Source of the DNA: an uncultured Bacteroidales bacterium | Lineage (GTDB): Bacteria > Bacteroidota > Bacteroidia > Bacteroidales > UBA932 | Assembly (NCBI GenBank): GCA_946184255.1 | Contig: CAMHFA010000068.1 | Span: forward strand, 1 to 6,469 | Length of the DNA stretch: 6,469 nt | Reading direction: 5' to 3' | Shown here: in pieces, positions 1-6,222 of the stretch | Numbering within the stretch: the stretch's first letter is position 1 | Layout of the letters: each line of letters opens with the position of its first letter | Made by a program: the position numbers and the translations under genes | Notes under the pieces: generated by a model | The model's database searches: none | The model's input: the letters and a program-made list of their open reading frames with translations, nothing else | Told to the model about the DNA's origin: nothing

Positions 1-236
1 ATGACGAGCACACCATGCATTCAGACGCAAACCATGAAGAGGACGAGAATCATTGCGTTTCCCATGAGAAATACTGCTCTTCAGGCAATCTGAGACTTGA
101 TTTCACAGTTCTGGCCGCACCTGCGGTCAAAGTACCGGTGGTCGTCGATGCGGTTTCGTTCTCTGATGTACAACCCCGTTCCAGCCTCAAAGCATCATAC
201 TCACCGCCCATCTTGACGTGGCGAATCAATTGCTGA
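1..236 (+). CDS. Small His/Cys-rich protein, 3' end only (metal-efflux-associated hypothetical protein)
   Basis: The frame is open from base 3 to the TGA at 234-236 and runs off the left edge, so only the last 77 residues are visible. The visible part starts with an acidic, His-rich stretch (DEHTMHSDANHEEDENHC, then SHEKYC) holding five His and two Cys, which could bind metal. A hydrophobic, Val/Ala-rich segment follows (VLAAPAVKVPVVVDAV), and the end is PPILTWRINC. Small His-rich proteins of this layout often sit just ahead of RND metal-efflux genes in Bacteroidota; the name DUF6769 comes to mind, but only from memory. The gene lies 81 bases upstream of the adaptor on the same strand, so a shared role in metal handling is an inference from position and composition. 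The ATG at 15 is probably internal, because the frame stays open upstream. The exact family is uncertain. Confidence 0.6.
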   Translation, partial: DEHTMHSDANHEEDENHCVSHEKYCSSGNLRLDFTVLAAPAVKVPVVVDAVSFSDVQPRSSLKASYSPPILTWRINC

Positions 237-309
237 TTATCAGCTAATTACAGATAAAACATCGCTTCGAAATGAAGGGCTGATACTATTGTAATTAATT
301 GATAATTAG
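233..309. repeat. Imperfect 20-bp inverted repeat ahead of the efflux operon (possible operator)
   Basis: Bases 233-252, read on the minus strand, match bases 290-309 on the plus strand at 17 of 20 positions by hand count: TGTAATTAGCTGATAATCAG against TGTAATTAATTGATAATTAG. The arms are separated by 37 bases. The left arm covers the upstream gene's stop codon and also contains its own small palindrome, GCTGA-TTA-TCAGC (232-244). The right arm ends 8 bases before the adaptor start. Between and partly within the arms, TACTATTG (284-291) is one mismatch from the Bacteroidota -7 element TAnnTTTG, but I see no good -33 element at the right distance. Paired sites around a promoter would suit a metal-responsive regulator. 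A long RNA hairpin, or chance similarity in AT-rich DNA, is also possible. Confidence 0.4.
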
Positions 310-317
310 AGATTTCA

Positions 318-1448
318 ATGAGAAGAAAACCATTTGTTATTTTTATGGCCGTGTGTGCCATACTCAACGCCTGCGGTCATCATGACCATTCACATAATCA
401 TGAAGAGGAGGGCGAGAGCCATTTCCATGGTGACGGGATAAAGATAAGCCCGGAACGCCAGGCTGTCCTCGGCATCGTCACGGACACTGTGGAAGTCGGA
501 GAATTCAACGAAATAATCCGGACAAGCGGACAGATCATCTCATCGACCGGTGACGAGATGACCGTCGTTGCGAAGAGCGAAGGCATAGTCAATCTGTCCG
601 GGTTGGCTGAAGGATCCCCCGTCGGAAAAGGGGCCCGGATTGCCACCATCTCATCCAAGGGAATCGGATCTGGAGACAAGCTCGCGAAAGCCAGGATCAC
701 CTATGAAACGGCAAAGAAGGAATATGAACGCGACATGCAGCTCAGCAAGGACAATATTGTGAGCGAGAGCCACGTGGACCAGAGCAGGCTGGAGTACGAG
801 TACGCCAAGGCGGAATATGAGGCCCTGTCGACTGGATCTGGCACTTCGGGGGGGATAGTCGTCACCTCTCCCCTCTCCGGGTTCATCAAGAACCTCAGCG
901 TCAGGAGCGGAGACTATGTTGAAACGGGCTCACCGATAGCCACTGTGAGCCAGAACAGGAAACTTCGCCTGAGGGCTGACGTCTCTGAAAAATATTTCAG
1001 CAAGATAAGCCTGATCCGAGACGCGAACTTCAAGACATCCTATGGAGACGGAACCTACCGGATGAAAGATCTCGGCGGACGACTGGCCGGCTACGGCCGC
1101 GCGGCAGACGGAGATTTCTTTATTCCTGTGACCTTTGAGTTCGACAACAAAGGAGACTTTGTCCCGGGATCTTTCGTGGATGTTTACCTGATGACATCCC
1201 TGTCGAAGGAATGCCTGTCAATTCCGCTGGAGGCCGTAGTCGAGGATCAGGGCGTCCACTATGTCTTCGTCCGCGACGATGACGGGGATTTCCTGAAGCG
1301 TGAAGTGACCCTTGGGATCTCCGACGGAGAGAGGGTTCCGGTCTTCAAGGGGCTGGAAGCTGGAGATGTCGTTGTCGTCAAGGGTGCTGTCCATGTCAAA
1401 CTGGCCGGAGTGACGGCTGTCCCTGCCGGTCATACTCACAATCACTAG
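318..1448 (+). CDS. Heavy-metal RND efflux periplasmic adaptor lipoprotein (CusB/CzcB type)
   Basis: This is a 376-residue membrane-fusion (adaptor) subunit that would link the pump encoded next to the outer-membrane channel. It starts with MRRK, a hydrophobic stretch, and a lipobox LNAC with Cys19, so it should be an inner-membrane-anchored lipoprotein. Residues 21-37 are strongly His-rich (HHDHSHNH, then HFH) and the last residues are GHTHNH, both plausible metal ligands. Two lipoyl-like half motifs (about 80-113 and 181-211, the second with TSPLSGFIKNLSVRSGDYV) flank a short alpha-hairpin at about 120-171. A beta-barrel (about 216-293, with PGSFVDVYL) and a membrane-proximal domain (about 298-365) follow. 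Length and domain order fit CusB/CzcB relatives. The ATG at 318 is chosen because the signal peptide begins there; no clear Shine-Dalgarno sequence precedes it, as is usual in Bacteroidota. The stop is 4 bases before the pump gene. The metal is not determined. Confidence 0.93.
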   Translation: MRRKPFVIFMAVCAILNACGHHDHSHNHEEEGESHFHGDGIKISPERQAVLGIVTDTVEVGEFNEIIRTSGQIISSTGDEMTVVAKSEGIVNLSGLAEGSPVGKGARIATISSKGIGSGDKLAKARITYETAKKEYERDMQLSKDNIVSESHVDQSRLEYEYAKAEYEALSTGSGTSGGIVVTSPLSGFIKNLSVRSGDYVETGSPIATVSQNRKLRLRADVSEKYFSKISLIRDANFKTSYGDGTYRMKDLGGRLAGYGRAADGDFFIPVTFEFDNKGDFVPGSFVDVYLMTSLSKECLSIPLEAVVEDQGVHYVFVRDDDGDFLKREVTLGISDGERVPVFKGLEAGDVVVVKGAVHVKLAGVTAVPAGHTHNH

Positions 1449-1452
1449 ACCT

Positions 1453-4400
1453 ATGGGACAGATCAAGCATGAGAATGGTCTCCTCAACGGGATCATCCGT
1501 TTTTCCCTAAACAACAGGATTGCGGTCTTGGTGATCGCAACACTCTGTCTCGTAGCAGGAATCTATTCTACGTTACATACCGAAGTGGATGTCTTCCCCG
1601 ACCTGAATGCTCCGACCGTAGTGGTTATGACCGAAGCCGAAGGAATGGCTCCTGAAGAGGTTGAAAGACTTGTCACCTTCCCCGTTGAATCAGCCCTGAA
1701 CGGTGCTACCAACGTCCGCCGCGTAAGGTCATCCTCAACCACGGGATTTTCAATAGTGAACATCGAATTCGACTGGGGTACGGACATTTACAAGGCACGC
1801 CAGATAGTCAGCGAGAAACTTGCCCTGATTGGAGAGAGCCTGCCTGAAAATGTCGGACATCCGACCCTCGGGCCCCAGGCTTCGATCCTCGGAGAACTAA
1901 TGATCATCGGACTGACTTCCGACACGACTTCGCTTCAGGATCTGAGGACGCTGGCGGATTGGTCGATCAGACCCCGCCTGCTCTCCACCGGCGGCGTCGC
2001 CCAGGTTGCCGTTATCGGAGGAGACATAAAGGAGTATCAGATACTCATGGACCCCGGGCGCATGCGTCACTACGGAGTCACAATGGACGAAGTGATCTAC
2101 GCCGTCAAAGGAATGAACCAGAACGCCGCAGGAGGCACACTGTATGAATATGGGAACGAGTACATAGTGCGCGGGGTCCTTTCCACTTCCGATGTGGAAG
2201 AGATGAAGAAGGCCGTAGTAAAAACCTCGGCGACAGGTATGCCGGTCACCTTGGAAGCCATCGCGGATGTAAAGACCGGTCCCAAGACTCCTGTCCTTGG
2301 TCTAGCCTCTAACGACGGTAAGCCGGCAGTTGTGCTTACCGTCACGAAACAGCCGAACACGAACAGCCTTGAACTGACCAGGAAACTGGACAGGGCCCTG
2401 GATGATATCAAAGCGTCCCTTCCTTCCGATGTCAAGGTCAATTCAGAGATATTCCGCCAGTCACGTTTCATCGAAGGTTCGATTTCCAATGTCAAGAAAT
2501 CTCTCATAGAAGGCGGCATATTCGTGGTTTTAGTCCTCTTCATATTCCTCATGAACTGGAGGACAACCCTCATTTCTTTGGTCTCGATTCCGCTGTCTAT
2601 CCTTGTCACCCTCCTCGTCTCAAAGTTCATGGGACTGACTGTCAACACTATGAGTCTTGGAGGAATCGCCATTGCGATCGGTTCACTTGTGGATGATTCC
2701 ATAGTCGACGTGGAGAATGTTTTCAAACGACTCCGGCAGTCCCGTGGAAGGGATGTCCTGGAGGTGGTGTATGAGGCGTCAAAGGAAGTGAGGATGCCGA
2801 TGCTCAATTCAACCTTGATCATCATCGCGAGTTTCCTGCCGCTGTTTTTCCTGTCAAGCATGGAGGGGCGCATGCTGAAGCCCCTTGGCCTCACCTTCAT
2901 CATCTCCTTGATTACCTCCACTCTTGTCGCCCTCACCGTAACCCCTGTTCTAAGTTCATACTTACTGGCTCATGAGACAGATGCCGGGCGTCGGCAAGAC
3001 GCGCCTTTGTCGGCATGGTTGAAGAAGCATTACGCGAAGGCGCTTGAATGGGCGCTTCGCCACCGGAAGACTGTCATCAGCACTATAGCCTGCCTTCTGG
3101 CCGTGGCCCTGGCCATGTTCTTCTCCCTCGGCAGAAGTTTCCTCCCGGCTTTCAACGAAGGCTCCTTTACAATAGCAATGAGTTCAGTGCCAGGTATTTC
3201 CCTGGAAGAATCCGACAAACTCGGACATCAGGCTGAAGAAATCCTGATGAGCATTCCAGAGATAATAACGGTCGGACGCAAGACCGGAAGGGCTGAACTT
3301 GATGAACATGCCTTCGGCGTAAACAGCTCTGAATTCGAATGTCCTTTCGAACTTGATGGAAGAAGCAGGCGGGCTATTACTGAAGAAATACGTCGAAAAC
3401 TCTCGGTTTTACCAGGAGTGAACATTGAGATAGGTGGACCTATCTCACACAGAATCGATGCGATGCTTTCTGGAACTCAATCCAATATTGCCATCAAGGT
3501 ATTCGGTACCGACCTGGGCAAGATGTATTCGATCGGACAGGAGATCAAGGCGGCCATCTCAGAAGTGGAAGGTATTGCCGACATAAACGTCGAGCAGCAA
3601 GTCGAGAGGCCGGAACTCAACATCGTTCCGAAAAGGGAGATGCTCGCGCGGCATGGAATCACGATGGCAGAGTTTGCCGAATTCGTGAAAGTGATGCTCG
3701 AGGGAGAAACAGTCTCGACTGTCTACGAAGGCAACCGCTCCTTCGATCTTACCCTGAAAGTCAAGAACGAGTCCCGTTCCACCATGGAAAGGATCCAGGA
3801 TCTGCTTCTGGACACTCCTTCAGGATACAAGATCCCTCTGAGCTATGTCGCCGATGTGGTTTCGTCCTCGGGTCCCAATACCATCGGGCGGGAGAACCTG
3901 AACAGGAAACTCGTCGTTTCGTGCAACGCCACCGGAGGCGAACTGGCAAAGGCCGTGGCCGCCATAAAGGAAGAGATTGATAAACATGTAACCCTACCTG
4001 ACGGGTACAGGATTGAGTTCGGAGGGCAGTTTGAGAGTGAAGAAAGAGCCTCGAGGACAATCGCTCTTGTCAGCATATTCAGCATCTTCATCATATTCAT
4101 GCTGCTTTACGGGGAGTTCAGGAACACCGGTCAAAGCCTTATCGTACTCCTCAACCTGCCCCTGGCCCTGATCGGTGGAGTGATTACTATTTTCTTCACC
4201 GGTGGGATCATGAGCATCCCGTCTATCATCGGGTTCATCTCGCTGTTTGGCATCGCCACCAGGAACGGCATGCTTCTGATCGACCGCTACAATGTCCTTG
4301 CGTCACGGGGTTGCTCCCCTGTCGAGACTGTCATGACCGGTTCGATAGACAGGCTGAACCCGATTATCATGACGGCTGTAACTTCCGCGCTGGCACTTCT

Positions 4401-4542
4401 TCCTCTGGCACTTGGCGGAGGATTGCCCGGCAACGAGATACAGTCTCCGATGGCAAAGGTCATCCTCGGTGGTCTCCTATCCTCCACCCTCCTCAACGGC
4501 TTCGTCATTCCAGTCATGTACATTATCACCAAGAAGAATTGA
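1453..4542 (+). CDS. Heavy-metal efflux RND pump, CzcA/CusA family
   Basis: This 1029-residue proton-driven inner-membrane antiporter is of normal length for CzcA/CusA (COG3696). Hydrophobic segments suggest 12 membrane helices: one at about 22-41, five at about 355-500, one at about 540-560 and five at about 868-1025, with two large periplasmic porter loops between. Helix 4 reads IAIAIGSLVDDSIVDVENV. Asp414 and Glu421 line up with CzcA Asp408 and Glu415, but CzcA Asp402 is Ala408. This resembles the VDD..VDVEN pattern I associate with the HME5-like branch, not the CzcA (DFG...DGA) or CusA (AxGAMVDAA) patterns. The CusA copper-binding methionines 573, 623 and 672 align with Ala575, Glu627 and Ala670, and CusA Lys984 aligns with Ile971. 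Cu(I)/Ag(I) export by the CusA route is therefore not supported; a divalent metal is possible but unproven. The gene sits 4 bases after the adaptor and 2 bases before the channel gene. Confidence 0.95.
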   Translation: MGQIKHENGLLNGIIRFSLNNRIAVLVIATLCLVAGIYSTLHTEVDVFPDLNAPTVVVMTEAEGMAPEEVERLVTFPVESALNGATNVRRVRSSSTTGFSIVNIEFDWGTDIYKARQIVSEKLALIGESLPENVGHPTLGPQASILGELMIIGLTSDTTSLQDLRTLADWSIRPRLLSTGGVAQVAVIGGDIKEYQILMDPGRMRHYGVTMDEVIYAVKGMNQNAAGGTLYEYGNEYIVRGVLSTSDVEEMKKAVVKTSATGMPVTLEAIADVKTGPKTPVLGLASNDGKPAVVLTVTKQPNTNSLELTRKLDRALDDIKASLPSDVKVNSEIFRQSRFIEGSISNVKKSLIEGGIFVVLVLFIFLMNWRTTLISLVSIPLSILVTLLVSKFMGLTVNTMSLGGIAIAIGSLVDDSIVDVENVFKRLRQSRGRDVLEVVYEASKEVRMPMLNSTLIIIASFLPLFFLSSMEGRMLKPLGLTFIISLITSTLVALTVTPVLSSYLLAHETDAGRRQDAPLSAWLKKHYAKALEWALRHRKTVISTIACLLAVALAMFFSLGRSFLPAFNEGSFTIAMSSVPGISLEESDKLGHQAEEILMSIPEIITVGRKTGRAELDEHAFGVNSSEFECPFELDGRSRRAITEEIRRKLSVLPGVNIEIGGPISHRIDAMLSGTQSNIAIKVFGTDLGKMYSIGQEIKAAISEVEGIADINVEQQVERPELNIVPKREMLARHGITMAEFAEFVKVMLEGETVSTVYEGNRSFDLTLKVKNESRSTMERIQDLLLDTPSGYKIPLSYVADVVSSSGPNTIGRENLNRKLVVSCNATGGELAKAVAAIKEEIDKHVTLPDGYRIEFGGQFESEERASRTIALVSIFSIFIIFMLLYGEFRNTGQSLIVLLNLPLALIGGVITIFFTGGIMSIPSIIGFISLFGIATRNGMLLIDRYNVLASRGCSPVETVMTGSIDRLNPIIMTAVTSALALLPLALGGGLPGNEIQSPMAKVILGGLLSSTLLNGFVIPVMYIITKKN

Positions 4543-4544
4543 AT

Positions 4545-5723
4545 ATGAAAAGTATTATATCAGTAATTATCGCCATACAAGGAACCATCTTTAGCTTCGG
4601 TCAAAACTCGATCAATCAGGTGCTGGCACAGATTGAGAGGAACAATCCGGAGCTGAAGGCGGTGGCCGCGGAAGTGGAGGCTGAGCGACTTGCCGGGAAG
4701 GCGGAGACACTCCTCGCCAATCCTGAAGTCGAATTCAACTACCTCTGGGGAGCTGAAAACATCGGGAGCCGCCATGACCTGAGAGTCAGCCAGGCTTTTG
4801 ACATTCCTACCATCACCGGAATGAAAGCCGGCATGGCCGAAGGAATGGGAGAACTAGCCTCCTTGAAGTACAAGACAGAACGCCAGGCCGTCCTTCTGGA
4901 AGCAAAACAAGCCTGCATCGACCTCGTCTACTGCAATGCCATCCTCGCTGAATTGAGGACACACCTGACTCAGTCCAACTCCCTGGTCAGTTCTTACGAA
5001 AAGAGGATGAAGGCAGGAGAATCCACCGTACTCGATCTCAACAAGGCCAGGATCCATCTGACCACGGTACAAGGGAAAGCGAATAGGGCCGAGGTTGAAA
5101 GACAGACCCTTCTGTCAACCCTGCGCTCCCTTAACGGAGGAAGGGAAATCGATTTCGACGCCCTCACCTACGACTTGGAGGACTCTATTCCGGGCGATTT
5201 CGAGACGTGGTTTGACGAAGCGTCGCAGGACAGTCCCCTGCTCGCCTACGTACGCAAGCAAGTGGAACTTGAGAACCGGCAGCTAGCCATAGACAAGGCT
5301 TCCCGCCTTCCTGAACTAGCGGTAGGCTATATGAGTGAGATTCGGACGCAGGAGAAGTTCCGGGGCGTGACCATCGGTGTCAACATTCCCCTTTGGAGCG
5401 CTGGGAACAAAATCCGGCAGTCACAGGCCAGACTCACCGCGGCCAAAGAAAGACGGAATTCCGCCGAGCAGAAGTTCTTCTCCGACCTTCGTAATCAGTA
5501 CACGAAGGCATATTCAATGAAAGATAATTCCGAAATGATGCGTTCCTCCCTGAAAGAGACCGACAGCCGTGAATTCCTGCTTTTCGCCCTTTCAAAAGGA
5601 GAAATCTCGATGATCGACTACCTGGTGGAAATAGACCTCTACTTCGAAGCCCTGGAAGCACCCCTGGAAGCAGAGCGCGACTACCGTCATGCCCTCGCCT
5701 CGCTTACTGCCTACAGCCTGTAG
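4545..5723 (+). CDS. TolC-family outer-membrane efflux channel
   Basis: This is a 392-residue outer-membrane factor that would complete the tripartite pump. The ATG at 4545 is chosen because a signal peptide starts there (MKSIISVIIAIQGTIFSFGQ, cleavage likely near the final Gln) and because it lies 2 bases after the pump stop. The frame stays open back to 4311, but that part overlaps the pump gene and has no signal character. The mature protein shows the two-fold internal repeat of the OEP family. Beta-strand regions lie at about 61-90 (PEVEFNYLWG, VSQAFDIP) and 255-284 (PELAVGYMSE, GVTIGVNIPLW). Long helices carry the paired motifs KAGESTVLDLNKARI (156-170) and SKGEISMIDYLVEIDLY (350-366). 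There is no lipobox, unlike many CusC proteins. The end (ALASLTAYSL) looks like a natural OEP terminus. No hairpin terminator is seen after the stop codon. Confidence 0.93.
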   Translation: MKSIISVIIAIQGTIFSFGQNSINQVLAQIERNNPELKAVAAEVEAERLAGKAETLLANPEVEFNYLWGAENIGSRHDLRVSQAFDIPTITGMKAGMAEGMGELASLKYKTERQAVLLEAKQACIDLVYCNAILAELRTHLTQSNSLVSSYEKRMKAGESTVLDLNKARIHLTTVQGKANRAEVERQTLLSTLRSLNGGREIDFDALTYDLEDSIPGDFETWFDEASQDSPLLAYVRKQVELENRQLAIDKASRLPELAVGYMSEIRTQEKFRGVTIGVNIPLWSAGNKIRQSQARLTAAKERRNSAEQKFFSDLRNQYTKAYSMKDNSEMMRSSLKETDSREFLLFALSKGEISMIDYLVEIDLYFEALEAPLEAERDYRHALASLTAYSL

Positions 5724-5948
5724 GACCACATAGGGAGCGAGCTCTCGGGCCATCCGGTCAAAAGTCTCCAGATGCCGCTCTATGGTATATTTCTCCGTCA
5801 AGAGCACGGGATCGTAGCGCCAGGCAATCTTCTCCGATCCCACTTGGGCCGCCAATGCCTTAAGTGTCCGAATACTATCCTCGATGGAAGGTACGCGCGA
5901 GTAACCGATGTTGAAAAGATTTGCGAAATAACTTATCTTTGTAATGGT
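5724..5948 (-). pseudogene. Remnant of a DUF1848 family gene (internal fragment)
   Basis: Read on the minus strand, this stretch encodes YSRVPSIEDSIRTLKALA, then GSEKIAWRYDPVLLTEKYT and IERHLETFDRMARELAPYV. The WRYDP motif followed by spaced Tyr, His and Phe is what I know from the middle of DUF1848 proteins, a family of roughly 250-300 residues with unknown function. The family's N-terminal SRRTDIPAF-type motif is absent, because a stop codon lies at 5949-5951 on the minus strand. The similarity ends at the stop codon of the channel gene, beyond which the frame reads antisense to that gene. It is therefore truncated at both ends and unlikely to make a working protein. The recognisable part is about 5727-5915; the bases from about 5916 onward look like promoter DNA. 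The identification rests on memory of the motif. Confidence 0.6.
5910..5941 (+). promoter_or_regulatory. Bacteroidota-type promoter for the winged-helix gene
   Basis: TATCTTTG at 5934-5941 is an exact match to the Bacteroidota -7 consensus TAnnTTTG. A GTTG at 5910-5913, one mismatch from the -33 element TTTG, lies 20 bases upstream, which is about the usual spacing. Transcription would start near 5946-5948 and leave a leader of about 56 bases before the ATG at 6004. A perfect TTTG at 5920-5923 is too close (10 bases) to serve as the -33 element. The promoter overlaps the edge of the DUF1848 remnant. Confidence 0.5.
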
Positions 5949-6003
5949 CTAAATATGGCAAAAGAAACGACAACGATCATTCACACTTTAAACTAATAAT
6001 GAA

Positions 6004-6177
6004 ATGAAAGAGCAAGTATTGAAAGCCATGCGCGAATTCGGCGCTCCCGTGAACGCCGGCAAGATCGCGGAAATCACCGGCCTCGACCGCAAGGATGTTG
6101 ACAAAGCCTTCGCCGAACTGAAAAAAGAAGGCGCCATCGTCTCTCCCGTCCGCTGCAAGTGGGAACCCTCAAAATAA
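6004..6177 (+). CDS. Small winged-helix DNA-binding-like protein (57 aa)
   Basis: This 57-residue gene is easily missed because it is short. The sequence begins MKEQVLKAMREFG, continues with APVNAGKIAEITGLDRKDVD and then KAFAELKKEGAIVSPVRC, and ends KWEPSK. The pattern is helix 1 (2-12), helix 2 (about 17-25, GKIAEITG), a recognition-type helix (about 28-42) and a short beta wing (IVSPVRCKWEP), which is a minimal winged helix-turn-helix. Similar single-domain proteins are common in Bacteroidota and are usually labelled transcriptional regulator or hypothetical protein; the partner or target is unknown. The single Cys51 lies in the wing. The ATG at 6004 is preceded by an A-rich leader with no Shine-Dalgarno sequence and a good promoter at 5910-5941. 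An upstream ATG at 5999 ends after two codons. The 3' end overlaps the convergent minus-strand stub by 9 bases. Nothing ties it directly to efflux control. Confidence 0.8.
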   Translation: MKEQVLKAMREFGAPVNAGKIAEITGLDRKDVDKAFAELKKEGAIVSPVRCKWEPSK

Positions 6178-6222
6178 GTCATTAGGCATCCAGTTCTTGT
6201 AATTCGGTCTTTCCATTTTCAT
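6169..6222 (-). pseudogene. 5' stub of a disrupted gene, possibly a class I SAM methyltransferase
   Basis: On the minus strand an ATG at 6222-6220 overlaps the stop codon of the upstream hydrolase gene as ATGA, the usual sign of translational coupling. It opens a frame of only 17 codons, MKMERPNYKNWMPNDLF, ending at 6169-6171. The piece NYKNWMP recalls the start (NYKNWVPKGM type) of a group of Bacteroidota class I SAM-dependent methyltransferases, from memory. After about 6181 the frame runs into the 3' end of the opposing winged-helix gene and stops. The simplest reading is that a second operon gene was cut off after about 13-14 codons by insertion or deletion. With so few residues, chance cannot be excluded. 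Confidence 0.4.

Noticed and set aside
1..93. A 30-codon open frame starting at the first base
   Set aside because: It lies in a different frame from the His/Cys-rich protein, has no family features, and begins at the window edge by chance.
2097..2936. A 279-codon minus-strand open frame inside the pump gene
   Set aside because: It is antisense to the conserved membrane core of the pump, rich in Ser, Thr and Arg, and shows no recognisable domain. It is best explained as a shadow of the coding strand.
1453..4542. Assignment as a copper/silver CusA pump
   Set aside because: None of the three aligned CusA methionine positions holds Met, and the helix 4 motif differs. Methionines do lie one residue away at two of the sites, but this is not enough for the call.
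4311..4544. A longer version of the channel protein starting at 4311
   Set aside because: This part overlaps the pump gene in another frame and is Arg/His-rich with no signal peptide. The start at 4545 begins a clean signal peptide 2 bases after the pump stop.
5735..5750. GC-rich GAGCTC palindrome after the channel stop as a terminator
   Set aside because: The stem is short, no T run follows, and the bases are explained as DUF1848 coding sequence (RMARELAP on the minus strand).
5772..5996. A 74-codon plus-strand open frame after the channel gene
   Set aside because: It is the complement of the DUF1848 remnant, shows no domain, and runs through the promoter of the winged-helix gene.
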